From Diploscapter coronatus (taxonomy: Eukaryota > Nematoda > Chromadorea > Rhabditida > Rhabditidae), in the NCBI GenBank assembly GCA_964036155.1, contig OZ038422.1:19491201-19555200 (forward strand): a DNA stretch of 64,000 bases, in the 5' to 3' direction. The position numbers were made by a program, and so were the translations under genes. Positions 38,936 through 51,615 of the stretch are shown piece after piece; the stretch's first letter is position 1, and each line of letters begins with the position of its first letter. The notes under the pieces are model-generated. The model had not been told where the DNA came from and searched no databases. It saw only the letters and a program-made list of their open reading frames with translations.

Positions 38936-41900
38936 CTAAATACAAAACAATTGACTAGATAATATTTCAATTAATGGGAAAAAATATAATCCGCTGCGAT
39001 GTGTCATAAATAAATCAGTATAGACATAATAGAGCAGATATTAAAACTACCCATGATAAGCCATGATTTTTAAAGATAACAATGAATACAGGTAAATTAA
39101 ACGCCCCACTATTTTATTTGAATTCAGAATTATAAACTGAGCATCAAAACACTTTGAATCCCCGTACAATAATTTTTATAACGCATTTAGGCTTGAATAA
39201 AAGATAAAGTATTGATAAAATTGTCAAATGAATTTACTCTCCATTGTCTCCGAAATGAACCCTGCATATTCACTCTGCGTCTATAACCCGCGAACCTTAG
39301 CTATGTGTCTGCTCGTTTTTGCTCTCTGCTCCCTCGTATTTCTCTCTAGTCTCGACGCGTGCGTCTCGCAGGTTACAGGCGCAGTGCATATGAAAGGCAT
39401 ATCTCTCGAGAACAATGGAGAGTAAATAAGAGTTTTAGAGTTTGTTTACCGCAAAAGGATAACTAATAATGCAAATTAGTCTATATTTTACGATACTTCG
39501 ACCTTTGTACGATAATAAATTGCGTCGTGGTTAGCCTCGCTGCGGTTTTCACTCTCCATTCCATCATGCTTCACTTCTTCATTCATGAAAAGCTCGCGCC
39601 ATTTGGCCCCAAATGAGTGGGCGTGGCCAGGACTGCTTGGGTGTGGCGCCAACTGGGAGAAGGGAAAAAACGAACGTTGGCGGTCAGCAGAAAGAGGGGA
39701 AACGCCCACAACAAGCCGCAGAAAGACGAGGAGGCGATGAAGGACGAGAATCAGGGAAGCAGGGCACGTGCAGAAATAACGAACAACGCAATCGCACCAG
39801 AATGACGGACGACAGAATGAAATATCGTGGGAACAAAGGCCACACCCAGAGAGCGGCGAATTTATATGAAATTTGAGTCGATTATTAGAACTGTAACTAA
39901 AGAGATCTTAAAATCGAGGAATGAATGAAACTTGCACACGTATAAACAAAATGCAAATAAAAATGAACATCTTCGTTAATGATGATAATGCGCAATGAAA
40001 ATTTAAATGATGGAAAATTGAAATCACGATAAGCATAAAAACGCGTAACTGGTTTAAAATTGTGTGATTTTGAATGAAATTGAAAATGCATGGAATTTAT
40101 TATGGTGATGTTAGAATGATAAATAACAAGTCAAGAGTGATTTTCGCAATGGAGAAGTTTTTTTTAGAAAAATGTAAAAAGTGAGTGATTTATTACGTGG
40201 TCGAAGTGTGAAACCATAATTAGAAAAGAATATTACTCTCATGAATAGAAGTTCTTTGTGGCGAGAGGAGAGGAATGACTGCATGACTAACGGAAGTGTG
40301 GATGATGCGAGGCTGTTTTGTTTTCGACTGTTCGACTCACAAGCCAACTGATTATCGATCGAGTGACGAAGAAAATGGGCGTGACTCGAGTTGCGGTCGA
40401 CAAAAGGACAAAAAGGGAAATGAAGGAACGAAAGGACCGGGGATGAGAAATCAGAAGAAGGAATGGAATGATCGACTGATTTGTGGGGAAGTACAAAAAT
40501 ACAGGCACGTGACCCGCACAACCGCGCAGACAGACAACAAAGGATCCACAAGGAATTCGCCAAGAAACGAGACCGCTAGTGAAAATGGAATTGAAAAGAC
40601 GAAGGAATGGAAGGAGAATAGTGGAGTAGTGCGGTTGTGGAAATGAGGTCAGAACAAAAAATTACTGGAGGGGAAACGCGTGATAAGCAAATCAGGGAAT
40701 GGGGAGGATGGGTGCGGTCAGATGAAAGAGTAGGAGAAGATCTCACAAATCTGAGGACATTCCATCAGGGCGAACGATCCGGCAACATCACTCATCTCAC
40801 ATCTCTCAATGTCACTAATGTCACTTTCCATCAGCTATCAGTAAATCAGTCATACGCGCATTATTGTACGCTATTAGACGTTCTAAATAGTTACTTTTTA
40901 ATGAAGGGCATAATAGTGGAAAGCTAATAGCTTGCGCATATTTAGACTTGAATAATAAAACTTCAAAAATAAATGAGATTTACGGATTTTTAATACTATT
41001 ATATATGCATTTTGATTGATTTGAAACAGTTTCATGAATAAAAAATCACGCTCTAAGGATGTATTAGATTCTTCAGATCTGCATAATAACCGACTTTTCT
41101 AATGAGTTTAGTGATATTCTTTAATTACAAAACTTGGCTCGAATCAATCGACTAAAGTCGGTGATAAAGCGATCAAGCCAATACACGTTTCAAAATCAAA
41201 TCTGATAAAGCATGCAAAATTGATAACCGAAGAAAAGAGCAGATAAAAGGGGGAGGAGGCATGAAGAAAGACGGGGAGGGATGACTCGACACGAAAGACG
41301 AAAAGACGAGTCTACACATCGTCACAGAAAGGGAGGGGAAATACAAAGAGCAGATTGAAAGAGACAGACAAGGCAGAAAGGGTGTGGTTCGAAGGAAATG
41401 AACGATAAGAGAGACGAGAGATAGAGGACGACTGAAGAGAGGGCTGAGAAGAAGAGTGACTGATAAAAGAGAAGGGAGAAGTTCGAATGATGGGCGGGAC
41501 AGGGGCAGAGAGAGCGAGAGAGAGAGAGAGAGAGGGACGCTCCTGTCGCTGTCACTGTCTCCATACGATAAGAAATCGGCAGAGTTTGAGTGCTGCATTG
41601 GCGGCTGAAATCTTCTATCCAAGCACAATTATAATTACTTCTTCATTGGTTTATCATCGAAAACTATTGAATGTTCGAGATTACAACATATAGTAGAAAA
41701 TACCTGACATGTGATAAACCAACAGTAGCTGAACCGAATTGATTATGTGTAATAGTCAAGCAGTCCAAGAGGCGATATAGTTCCGGTGGCAAAGTTAATC
41801 GAAATAAAATAGCATCATGGCCTGCCTCATAGTCAGACCTTAGAAAGAAATGCCAAAACAAGACCAATAAAATTGGCTTCTCACTCCTATTTCCATTTGC

Positions 41901-44900
41901 CCGTTGCCCTTCGTTAGTGTTAGTGTAGCCGATATTTTCGCCATTCATTTCGATACGATTTTCACTCCGCAATTTTACGTTTACGCATTTCTACACACAC
42001 GACGATAGACGCAACGCCCTAGACCTGATGGCTAGGGATGCGAAGGAAAGAGGCTGATGAAATGGAGGCAAGGGGACGAGGAAGAGGGACGATAAAAGTG
42101 ATATCAGCTAATAAGCAGGGATACAATCGATTGATAAAATGATAGAGCGACATCAGCGATTGACAGATTTATAAAGGGGTTGATAAGAATAAGGATATCG
42201 ATGAAGCTAATCAATATGTAAAGTAGAAAGCGAGCAACGATACTAATACTAATTTTAAAATAGATTTATCTTGGATGATTGAGTAAAACTACCGATTTGG
42301 GGTTTAGGTCTCGCATCAATTTCTTGAGCATGAAATATTAGCATTTTTATTGTCATAATGCAAATAGGTCCAGCGATATCTCATATTAGCTAGTAAGCTC
42401 GAAATCAGAATAAATCGAGGTAAAAGATTATGCACAACAGGAAAAAGAAATAAGCCTGAATATAAAATGTAAGAAAAAAATTGAAGATCAACTTTAAGTT
42501 CGATTTTTTTCAATTTTCAACTTCCACTTCATCCTTTTCTGAATAAAGATTTATTTTATAAGGTTTAAATCTGAAGTATAAACTGTTACTAAATTCTTTT
42601 AAAAATCGGCGACTTGTAAAATGCACGATATACATATCATAGCAATAGAAATGGCAAAATACTATGAGAAGAAATATCGTGTCCTACCCTGTTCTGTCAA
42701 ATTTTACCGATTTCTCGTTTTTATGTCAAGGATGCACGAAATTTTGGTTTGAAGATTCTTGAAATAAAAATTTCATTTTATTTTTAAAAGTCTCAAAGTA
42801 GAAATTAAAGTCGAAGTTTCAGTTTCAACAAATTCGAAATCGGGGTCAAAGTCGAAATTTTAATTCGAAATTTTCGAAGTTGGTAAAAACTTCACGAAGT
42901 CAAAGTTTGAACATCCTTGGCCATGATATCTGCGGTTTTCAAATTGTCTAGCTGCCTAGATTCCACTCATTCGTGTTCATAAACCATAATAAGCAAAGCA
43001 AATGATATCATTTTCAAAAGAAAAATACGAGTTCCACCCTTCGATTCTATAACTGAAATATAGTGATCGTTGAACATGATTCCGATTCCAGCATCGAAGA
43101 ACCCACAACCAGAACGACAGAACGATAGAACGAGAGTAACTATCAATGAGAAGTAGGGAAATGAAAAGGAGAAGGGATAGAATGGGTGTGGCAGACGACC
43201 AGAAAAAGCTAGCTACTATTAGTAGGGATCGCAAATTTCGCCCCTTGAATTTTTTGCTTTCATACAAAACGTGACCATCAAAAACATCAATAGGAAGAAG
43301 GTCCCCTTCAAAGCTGGTGTTCATGAAAGATCACGATCAGAATCGATGAACCACCCATAGAAATGGTTGTTCATTAGAAAATCTCATCAGAAAGTGTGCG
43401 TCCGCAGACACTCATGGAATTTTTATATATCATGAAGCTGTGTTTATTTTACTGGTTAACTTTGGTAGCATATTTCGATCAAAGACTTATTTTATTTTTT
43501 CTCTTTGAATGACTTAGTTACATCGTATTTGATTATTTAGAGCTGAAAACTCAAGAAAACTCTGAGCTATGCAAAGCCATTTGCGGTCCCTAATTACTAG
43601 CTAGACAAGTGACACTCACAGACCATAATGATAATCAACCAATGTCGATCTGGCAATTACAAGCAATTCGTAATTCAATCCATCATCCGTGTTTCAATTT
43701 GACTTTTGTTGAAATGTGTCGTCTATTAGAGTTCAGACATGGATTATTTTATAAATAAACGAAAATAAATTTGAATCAGTCAGTATATAAAATTTCAGAA
43801 AATTATAGAACTCTTCTAGGAATGCCTTTCTTATGTTTAGAGAAAAAAAATGAGAATCAGGCTTCTAGCATGGCAGTCAATAAAAACTTTATGCAACAAA
43901 TTTGAACAACCTATACAAGATAATCAAGAGCTTCATTCAGGAAATTAGACAGCAGTTGCGATCAATAATTTACAAATTGGATTACCAAGTTTTCAATACA
44001 GATAGCGCAATATTCCCTTGGCAGTGAAGAGAGAATGTTAAATGAGCTGGATGAATGTTTGTGAATTTCGCAAGAATAATCAAATTGGTAATTGCCCTTT
44101 CTGAGAGTTTGTGTGACTACAGGCGCCGATTGGTCGGCATCTATTCTCTCTGATAAGAACATTCTTTTATCTGACTGATTAACTGCAGAATTCGTGGAAA
44201 GTTTGCAGAGACAAATTATTGTATAGATTTTCAATTAAAGTATCTAGAAGAATGCCAATAAAATTCGAATAATGTCTTATGGTCATTGAACCATAAAATT
44301 ACTGTGTTGATGATGAAGTAATATGAGATAAACGTTTGAAGATAAACTTTCATTTACAATGGAATTTTTCACTTGTAATTATAGATCTTTTTTCTAAATT
44401 GCATAACTAATTTTTATGAGGAGCTATATTCGAATATTGATCAATTGAGTTGAAATAAATGTCGCATAAACTTCACTTGCAGAATTAGAATGTTAGTGTA
44501 GCCTATTGACAAAATTTCAAAGTTCAAGCAAGAATTTTTACGACAAATTGAATATTACGCAATATAGTTTTGCATGTTTTAACATGCACGTTAATTTTAT
44601 GTCTCAATTATCGATCTTCAATGATAATTTCGAAAAGAACATGAAAAATTTGAAATCTTCCCCATTATTAAAGAAAAATAGGCGCATCGTCTAGAATCAA
44701 TTCAAAGAAAGATTGTGATTTTGATTCAAAATAAAAATCAAGAGATTTGACTATCTGATGAAAATATAAGAAAATGATGAATCGTAATTGCTCATGAGAT
44801 TTATCTTGGCAAAATTATGGATGAATAAATGTTCTAAAGTCTTGAAGATACTTTAATCTGGTCAGAATAAAAAATAACAGTCCGTTCATCAATGTTCCCG

Positions 44901-47900
44901 GGGTACAAATATCTTATATTTAGGAAAAATTTTGGAGAAAAAGTTGAAAGAAACCTATGACAAGAATAATCAGTATAGAAACGTAACTAGAAGTAATAAA
45001 GCGTTAAATAAACACATACAAATGGATATGGCTGTGTAGGGCCAAGGCTGATTGGGAGGAGAGTCGCTCAGATTTTTTGGACAAGATGGTTTGCTTCAAC
45101 AGGTTTTGCATGGATGGGAAGGGAGAAGAGGAAAGGGAACGGGAAAAAACGAGGGAAGACTCGATGGGCGTGGAAAATACGACATAACTGAAGAGGTCGG
45201 TAAGAAGAAAACAACAAAAACAGAACGGGTGTTCAGATTCACATTGCATTGCTTCGCGCCATCCACTGCCTCTCTCCCTCCGACTGACTGGCTGACTGAT
45301 GCGTTCATTCCGACGCGAGAACATTCTCACCGGAAGTTACCTAATCGATAATTGCGCGCATCGTCAACAGGCAAGATCAAGCTGGTAAATATATCGATTG
45401 AACGGGATCTCTAACGATATTTCAGATATGATATTCATGGAAAAATTGGAGAAATGTTCATTCTAGAATAAGAGATTGCAAAATGGAAATGATAAGATAA
45501 TGCAAAACTCAATTTTTGAGATATTTGATCGCAAGAAATTAAATTAGTATTCTTTATACCTCAACAAGCGCGATTACATACCAGACAATCTCTCTAAGAT
45601 TAAGAATGTTAATTTGGGAAGTGCCGGAGAAGCTAGCAGAAATGTAGTTGCCTTATCAGTGCTCTGCTTGGATGCTGCAAGGTTGCACTGTAATCGATTG
45701 ATTGAACGGCACAAGTCGGCCGACTGACGATTGCGCAATCAAAACGAAAAATGAAAAGAAGAAGAAGAAACGGGGCAATTGGGAGGTTGGGAGAAAAATT
45801 GAAAAGGGGCAGGGTAGGGCAGGGCGAGTTGGCAGTGCAAAGGGGTTGACTGGATGACTGCTGACAATTCAGATGGTAAATCGATCATTACAGACAGAGG
45901 AAACAAGATCACTCGATTCATGACCCAAACAGTGGCAAAATGAAAAGAATTCGGACAATTTTAGGCCGCCGCGCCCAAGAATTCGATAATCTTCCATGTG
46001 GGTGGCGAGTGCTGTAGCACGGTTTTGTTTGTGCTCGGGGAAACGAGTGTCTTCCGCCCCTGCACCGCACAACACAGGAAAATGACGAGTGGATGTCTTA
46101 CAAACAGCCATTTGGCAGATAATATGTGAACGAGTCAATGACTGACTGACTGAACTATGTGAGGAATTGGTAGCCGAAAGGAAAATAGAGACAAAGTTAG
46201 AAGTTGGGGGGAAATGGAAAGGGGAAATAACACCTGGGCAGGGGCAGGGAAGGCGCTGCGCCAATACAAGGCAGAGGATGAAAATACAGAAATACAGAGT
46301 GTGAGAAGAAAAGAAGGAGAGACCAGCCAGATCTGTTGAGCAAACAGCAAGTGGAGCCAAACTCTGATGCAAAACCAAAAACTGTTTAGATGAGAGAATG
46401 AGAGGACGAAAGAAGGAAAAAGATGAATGAGCAAACTTATTTTCACCCATTACCCATTTCACGTTCTAATTTCCGATTTCATACAACATTTCAGTGTGAA
46501 GACTAACTTAGCTATTAAAATATTTCTCACTTATTCTTGGAAATAGTCGCATTTTGTTAGGTTATTTTTGAAGAAAATATGTTTAATAAATAAAAAATCG
46601 ATAAAAGCCCCATGGAGAAGTTTTCAGAAAGAAAATCAATTCTGGTAAATAATAGAAAGAACTATAGGTGCATTTGTTTAGATATTATTAGTAACAAAGA
46701 CTATACCAAATGATGTTGGAGATAGTAAACATTGATGAAGATCTATAGAGAGAAGTATACCAAATTACATAAAATAATTAGACAGATTTTAAGAGAATTA
46801 TCTAGTTCATGAGTTTAGTAAGTCATGACAGTACGAAGATAAATGTCAAAAAAATAATATGATGTTAGAAATTAAAGAAAAAGGTTGTTTTAGGCTAATA
46901 TCCTTAGAAACCGCAAATGCTCAAATTTGAATATGAAGAAATTGAAATTTTTTCGTAAATGAAGTTTTCGAACCGCACTCCTGCGGAAGCTTGAAAAGTT
47001 GGTGGAATTTCATCAATACGGGAGTTTTGTAGAAAATTTCGAGCTCTACAAAAACCCCCACCTGGTCAACCCTAGAAAATCAACGAGAACCACCTTTTTG
47101 GGATTCAGAGGTTGCGAAAATAGTCGAAAATTCGATTCCTTGAGGCGGCAACTTTCGGCACTTAATAGGTTGAAGTCACCAGGATGTAGATCTTATCCTG
47201 AAAGTTTCGAGCCTCTACGATCAATGGACACGAACGGACATCGTTTTGAACTCTTCCTTTTCTTTTTCAAAGGTCGCAAAAATTAACGCGTTGCATTTAC
47301 AATTTCATCATTTTGTTAGTCGCGAGTATGATTTTGTCATTGTCAGAACAAACCGCCAGCAAAGAGTCGAATTATTTGAGTGGATGAAAATTTTTAAAGA
47401 GAAATGATCAGCCCTTGATTCCGTTGATTCAAAATGAACCAAAAGTTCAATTGTCATTGACGGACGATCACGGATATTAAGAAAGGCAATTATCGACTGA
47501 ACTAGGTGGTTTAGACCGTCCCAAATCGGAATTTTCCTTTTGATTTGAGTATTTGAAGGGCCCCGCAATATTCCTGCGGATTTCAAATCCCACCAAAATC
47601 AAATTGGGAAGAGCACTTGCGCTCTCGAGATATGCTTTTCACCATGATTTAGAAGCGCATTGGAACAAATCGGTTTGCTGACAATATTCTTCTCGATCAA
47701 CTTAAATAAAGTTCGATACGAGAACACTGTTCAATGATTTTTTAAAATTGCGATGAATTGGAGACCAAAGAAAACAACAATGAAAATCAGACCAAGGTTG
47801 GTGGAAATTATTTGAACAATTTGAGAAGAACTTATGAAGAATCTCGGCAAGAGTTGGAGAGAGAGAGGAAAACATAGATGAGGACGGAATTGGAAGGCAG

Positions 47901-49339
47901 AATTTAGAGGTACAGGGCGTGGCGCCTCGAGTTAAAAATGAGGGGAAACACAACGACATATCGATAGAACGAAAGACGCAGATAGAGAGGACAGGGGAAT
48001 GGGGGAAAAGGGCAAATGGAGAATGAAGAATGAAGAAGATCGAGAAACTGTCCGATGACTGGCAATTCAACCGACAAAGTAGGGAAAGAAACACGACCGT
48101 CACATGGACAACTAATAATAACAACGCTACAAATAACGATGGGTGTACGTGTTACTTGACGGACATTGAACGCAATGTGTCAGATATTGCTGTTATTGTA
48201 TGGAGATGCAAAGATCGTGGTCAGACTAGCTTTCTATATAGAGAAAAAACGCTTAATCTAAGAAGTAAATATGAGGCTTAAAGTAAAGTTGATTTGTTAA
48301 AAACTCGAGCATTGAAAATCAGCCTGGTTTGTTGTAATGTAGATTTCACGTAATTTTTGAAGATGAATGATATGTAGTCTAAATATTGAGATGGGACTAA
48401 ATTAATTTGTTTATATGAAAATAAAAAACGAAAAAAACAGAAAATAAACAAACAAAACATCATTAATCAAATGCCAAATAATCAAAATGATCGTACTTTT
48501 GATCAATAGTAATAATACTTTCAAGGAAAACAATGAAGGCAGTTATTAAAAGTAAATCTTGGATACAACTCAAATATTTTCAGAATAGTTTTGAGATAGA
48601 CAAGTTTATATATAAATAGTCGTTTGATGTTGAGACTATGAGAAATCTTTGGTGAGAAAATCGTAAGATGCATGAAACTTTTTTTTCTACTTGGGCATGA
48701 GATGCCAGGCTCCTACAATAGTGCATTATAAGTGCTCATACTAGAATTAAATTACCTGTCTTGGATTAAATACAAATTTATATTTAGAGTCCGTAAACAC
48801 AATATATGCTAATTTTTCTTGCTCATCTCAAACTTGATTTTAAAAAATGTTTAGTGTAAGTTTACCGTTTTTCACTAGAGAACGAAATTGTCAATCTGCA
48901 ATCGGTGGCAAATTGACAGGGCACATGTACAATACAAAATTTCGCATAATTTTGCCGCCCGCAGGAGCTCGCAAACAAAAAACTTTCACAATTTCGCGAG
49001 CGAGCAAGCAGGGTCGCACGTCACAAATGCGCAAGGAGAGTAATGATAAGTCGAATTCTAATTAGTCAAACAGTCAAAATGATGTATGCAAGTTTAAAAG
49101 GACAAAATAAATGCTCACCTATTGAGCTAGTTTTTACCTACTCTTAAGGTAAAAATACATCGAAAAAATTTGTTCAATAGTCCAAATATCTAAGTTACAC
49201 CCAGTCTAACTATAGACAAGGTTTTGTGCCAAAATAATAACAATGGAAACTGTATGCTGCGGGCTCTATTTATATTATTTAACTAACTAATAAATAATAG
49301 ATTTTTTTTAAAATTAATGCAAAATTAGAGGAGACTGTT
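38936..49339. other. 10-kb gene-poor region with purine-rich blocks
   Basis: I could not support any gene on either strand. Plus-strand purine-rich blocks (C/T-rich on the minus strand) lie at about 39.6-39.9, 40.3-40.8, 41.2-41.6, 45.0-45.3, 45.7-46.4 and 47.8-48.1 kb. The longest frame in them, 45869-46462 minus (197 codons), is low-complexity and has no domain. The region probably holds promoter and long 5' introns of the minus-strand gene ending near 38.9 kb, and distal DNA of the 49.3-kb gene. Confidence 0.45.
41508..41534. repeat. (GA)n microsatellite
   Basis: A run of alternating GA with a single interruption inside a longer purine-rich block. It is a simple-sequence repeat with no sign of function. 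Confidence 0.85.
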
Positions 49340-50925
49340 TTAATTACCGCCTTCATTGGTAGGCGATTTATTTTCGTTGGGCTTAAAACGCAGAATAAAG
49401 TATGTCTGAACACAGATGATAAATACAATGAAGGATAGACCTATGACAACCAGAGTGAATGAAAACCAGACCACGAGGCTGGAGCATATTAGATTTGGAG
49501 TTTTGATGGCAGAAATTGCAAGGATGCAACCGAGAACGAACCTGAAGATAAATTCTCTTTGGTGTGAATAAGTTTTCTATGATAAATCAATAGAGACGAA
49601 TATATTACAGGTGTAATTATTCGCGTATAAATTAAATCTCACACCTCCATTTATTGATTTTATGCTAGTTCAATGGCTCAGTTATAAATACGCAGCCATG
49701 ATTTTTATATAAAATTTTACGTCATAAATCTTATCTAACTGATCGATCTCTGATAATATTATTATTATTATTATTATTTGATTATGGCATGACTTACCAG
49801 ACGAATATGAATAATTTCAGGACGATTCTGATTCCCATGATTAGCTTTGGCACAAATCCTTCTTTACCCTCCTAAAATGAATGATATTGAAGGTTCAACA
49901 AGTCTTATAATCTGTAATAGCATGCACTAAAATACCATAATTAGATAAAAACGATAAATAAAAGTGATTAACTTTATGTATGACAGAACTAATAGTTAAA
50001 AATAATCACAGATGATTACCATATCCTTGGAGAATAATTTGACAGGAAGTCTGATCAGAAATACAATTCCGAACACGAGCAGCCAAAGCGGTAGCTCGGG
50101 CTTGTCCTGGCACTTGTTGTATTTGAGAACGCCAATGATGATCATAGCCACTGGAATGAGATTCAGAATACCCAAGATTGCAGTCAGAGGCCCTGAAAAT
50201 TGTTATTCTGCCTCGATTTTTCAATCAAATATAAATCAATACATTCGAGATATTACATAATTTGTCCGTTAAATTAACTAATTAGATATCGTACAGAATT
50301 TCATAGGAGCTTGAGATATTGTTTTACATCTGATAAGCTTTTTCAGTTTAGATTTATTGACTGATTTTTGGGAAAAAACTCGGAAAACTCATAAACCTCG
50401 TCGAATAACAATCAGCTTCCAAGCATCATTTAATTTGAATTTCAGTAAAAAGATGTGAAAGAGTAAGTCGACTTTTATAATTATTTCAAAATGTTATACT
50501 TCTTTTGATAGCCGATAAAGAAATCATAGGCAACTTACAAAAAATGGTCCATAAAGAAATAAGAATTAAAACTTACTGGACCCACAATGTGCCCCTGTGA
50601 AGGTGTTCATGATTGTGCCCATTTCACTCGGCGATTCAACTTTGCTCAATTGTCGAGTTGTTGTCTTTACTTTTGGTTTCGCACCTATAAAATGTAGGTA
50701 TTTTTATGCAAATTATGATGGGAATATTAAAATTTTCCAATTTATAACTAAACTTTCGGTTGTATATCTATAAAATACAAACTTTATCCCAGTTATTACG
50801 TTTTGAATTGCAAAACCCCCCGCAAAAATCGATCATTTTCAAAGTTTTTAACCTGCTGGCACATTTTGACCTTCTTCGGTGGCAACTGGATTATAGTTTT
50901 GTTTCTTCGGTGCGTTGGTTGACAT
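49340..50925 (-). CDS. Four-pass membrane protein, TMEM272-like
   Basis: Five minus-strand exons, 50853-50925, 50577-50684, 50020-50192, 49798-49871, 49340-49541, give 209 aa. The first 60 residues are polar and basic, without a signal peptide. Four hydrophobic segments follow: TAILGILNLIPVAMIIIGVL, ELPLWLLVFGIVFLI, KLFIFVWFVLGCILAI and FTLVVIGLSFIVFIICVQ, with a short polar tail ending NEGGN. Between the first two lies KYNKCQDKPELPLWL, like the cysteine-plus-proline loop of invertebrate TMEM272-like proteins; that match is by memory of the pattern and is moderate. Function is unknown. An AG acceptor 3 nt before the ATG supports the start and suggests trans-splicing. Confidence 0.82.
49753..49779. 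repeat. (ATT)n microsatellite in intron
   Basis: About eight ATT units in the intron between exons 4 and 5 of the TMEM272-like gene. No function is inferred. Confidence 0.8.
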
Positions 50926-51615
50926 TTTCTAAATGAAGATCACATTTTCAAATGGCGAATATAACAAAATCGATATTTTTGAAGTACAGAGAAATGGGAA
51001 TGAAGGGTAAGGCGAAAACACGTCTGAATGTCTGACTGCAGGCCAGTCGAAAGAGAGAGTGGAGAGAAGAGCAATTTGATGTGTGTTTCTCTGCTCTGTA
51101 GGGCATTCTTCTCCTTTATTGATTAGTTTAAATCCAAGTAGCTGGACAACTGCTTGGATACAGCACTGAACACAAGACTATTTATATTTTTAGCGGACTA
51201 ATATGATTTTTTCTTTCAAGCTATAAGGTGATAATATGAAACTTTGATTTGAATATTGAATCTTATTTGATAGACTAGAATAGGAAAGTGGTTGATCAGT
51301 TTACATTCTTGATTAGTTATTTAAAATAGTATAAATAAACTTTCTTCGATTTCATTATATGCTATTATATATTTACCTACATTTTTTAACCTCTATGAAA
51401 ATATGGAAATTCTTTATTATTCAATATAAACCAATATCTACAATATTTATAAAATGATTATATGCTTTGGAATAAATTAACAACTATAATAAATTATAGG
51501 TGACTATTTGAATGTTTAAATAATATATACACTAATAAAAACGTTTCAGATATGAAACTTAATTAGTTGATGGAGTTTGAATCTTATTAGCTAATTGCTT
51601 TGCTATTATAACCGT
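50926..51615. other. Intergenic region, wrt 3' side to TMEM272-like promoter
   Basis: AT-rich, 0.7 kb, with both flanking genes on the minus strand. It holds the promoter and 5' end of the TMEM272-like gene and the 3' UTR of the warthog gene. A C/T-rich stretch on the minus strand lies near 51040-51120. Confidence 0.5.

Noticed and set aside
40111..40563. 150-codon minus-strand frame
   Set aside because: Composition-driven open frame in a biased block with no domain; two other frames are open over the same bases.
45869..46462. 197-codon minus-strand open frame
   Set aside because: It lies in a purine/pyrimidine-biased block, is low-complexity, overlaps other open frames and shows no domain, acceptor or donor pattern.
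46970..47590. Possible transposon with repeated CCTGCGGA motifs
   Set aside because: The two motifs are in direct orientation with poor flanking similarity, so no element ends could be defined.
38698..49339. tRNA or rRNA genes in the gene-poor region
   Set aside because: I looked for T-loop-like GGTTCGAAT and similar motifs and found no set of arms that would fold into a tRNA.
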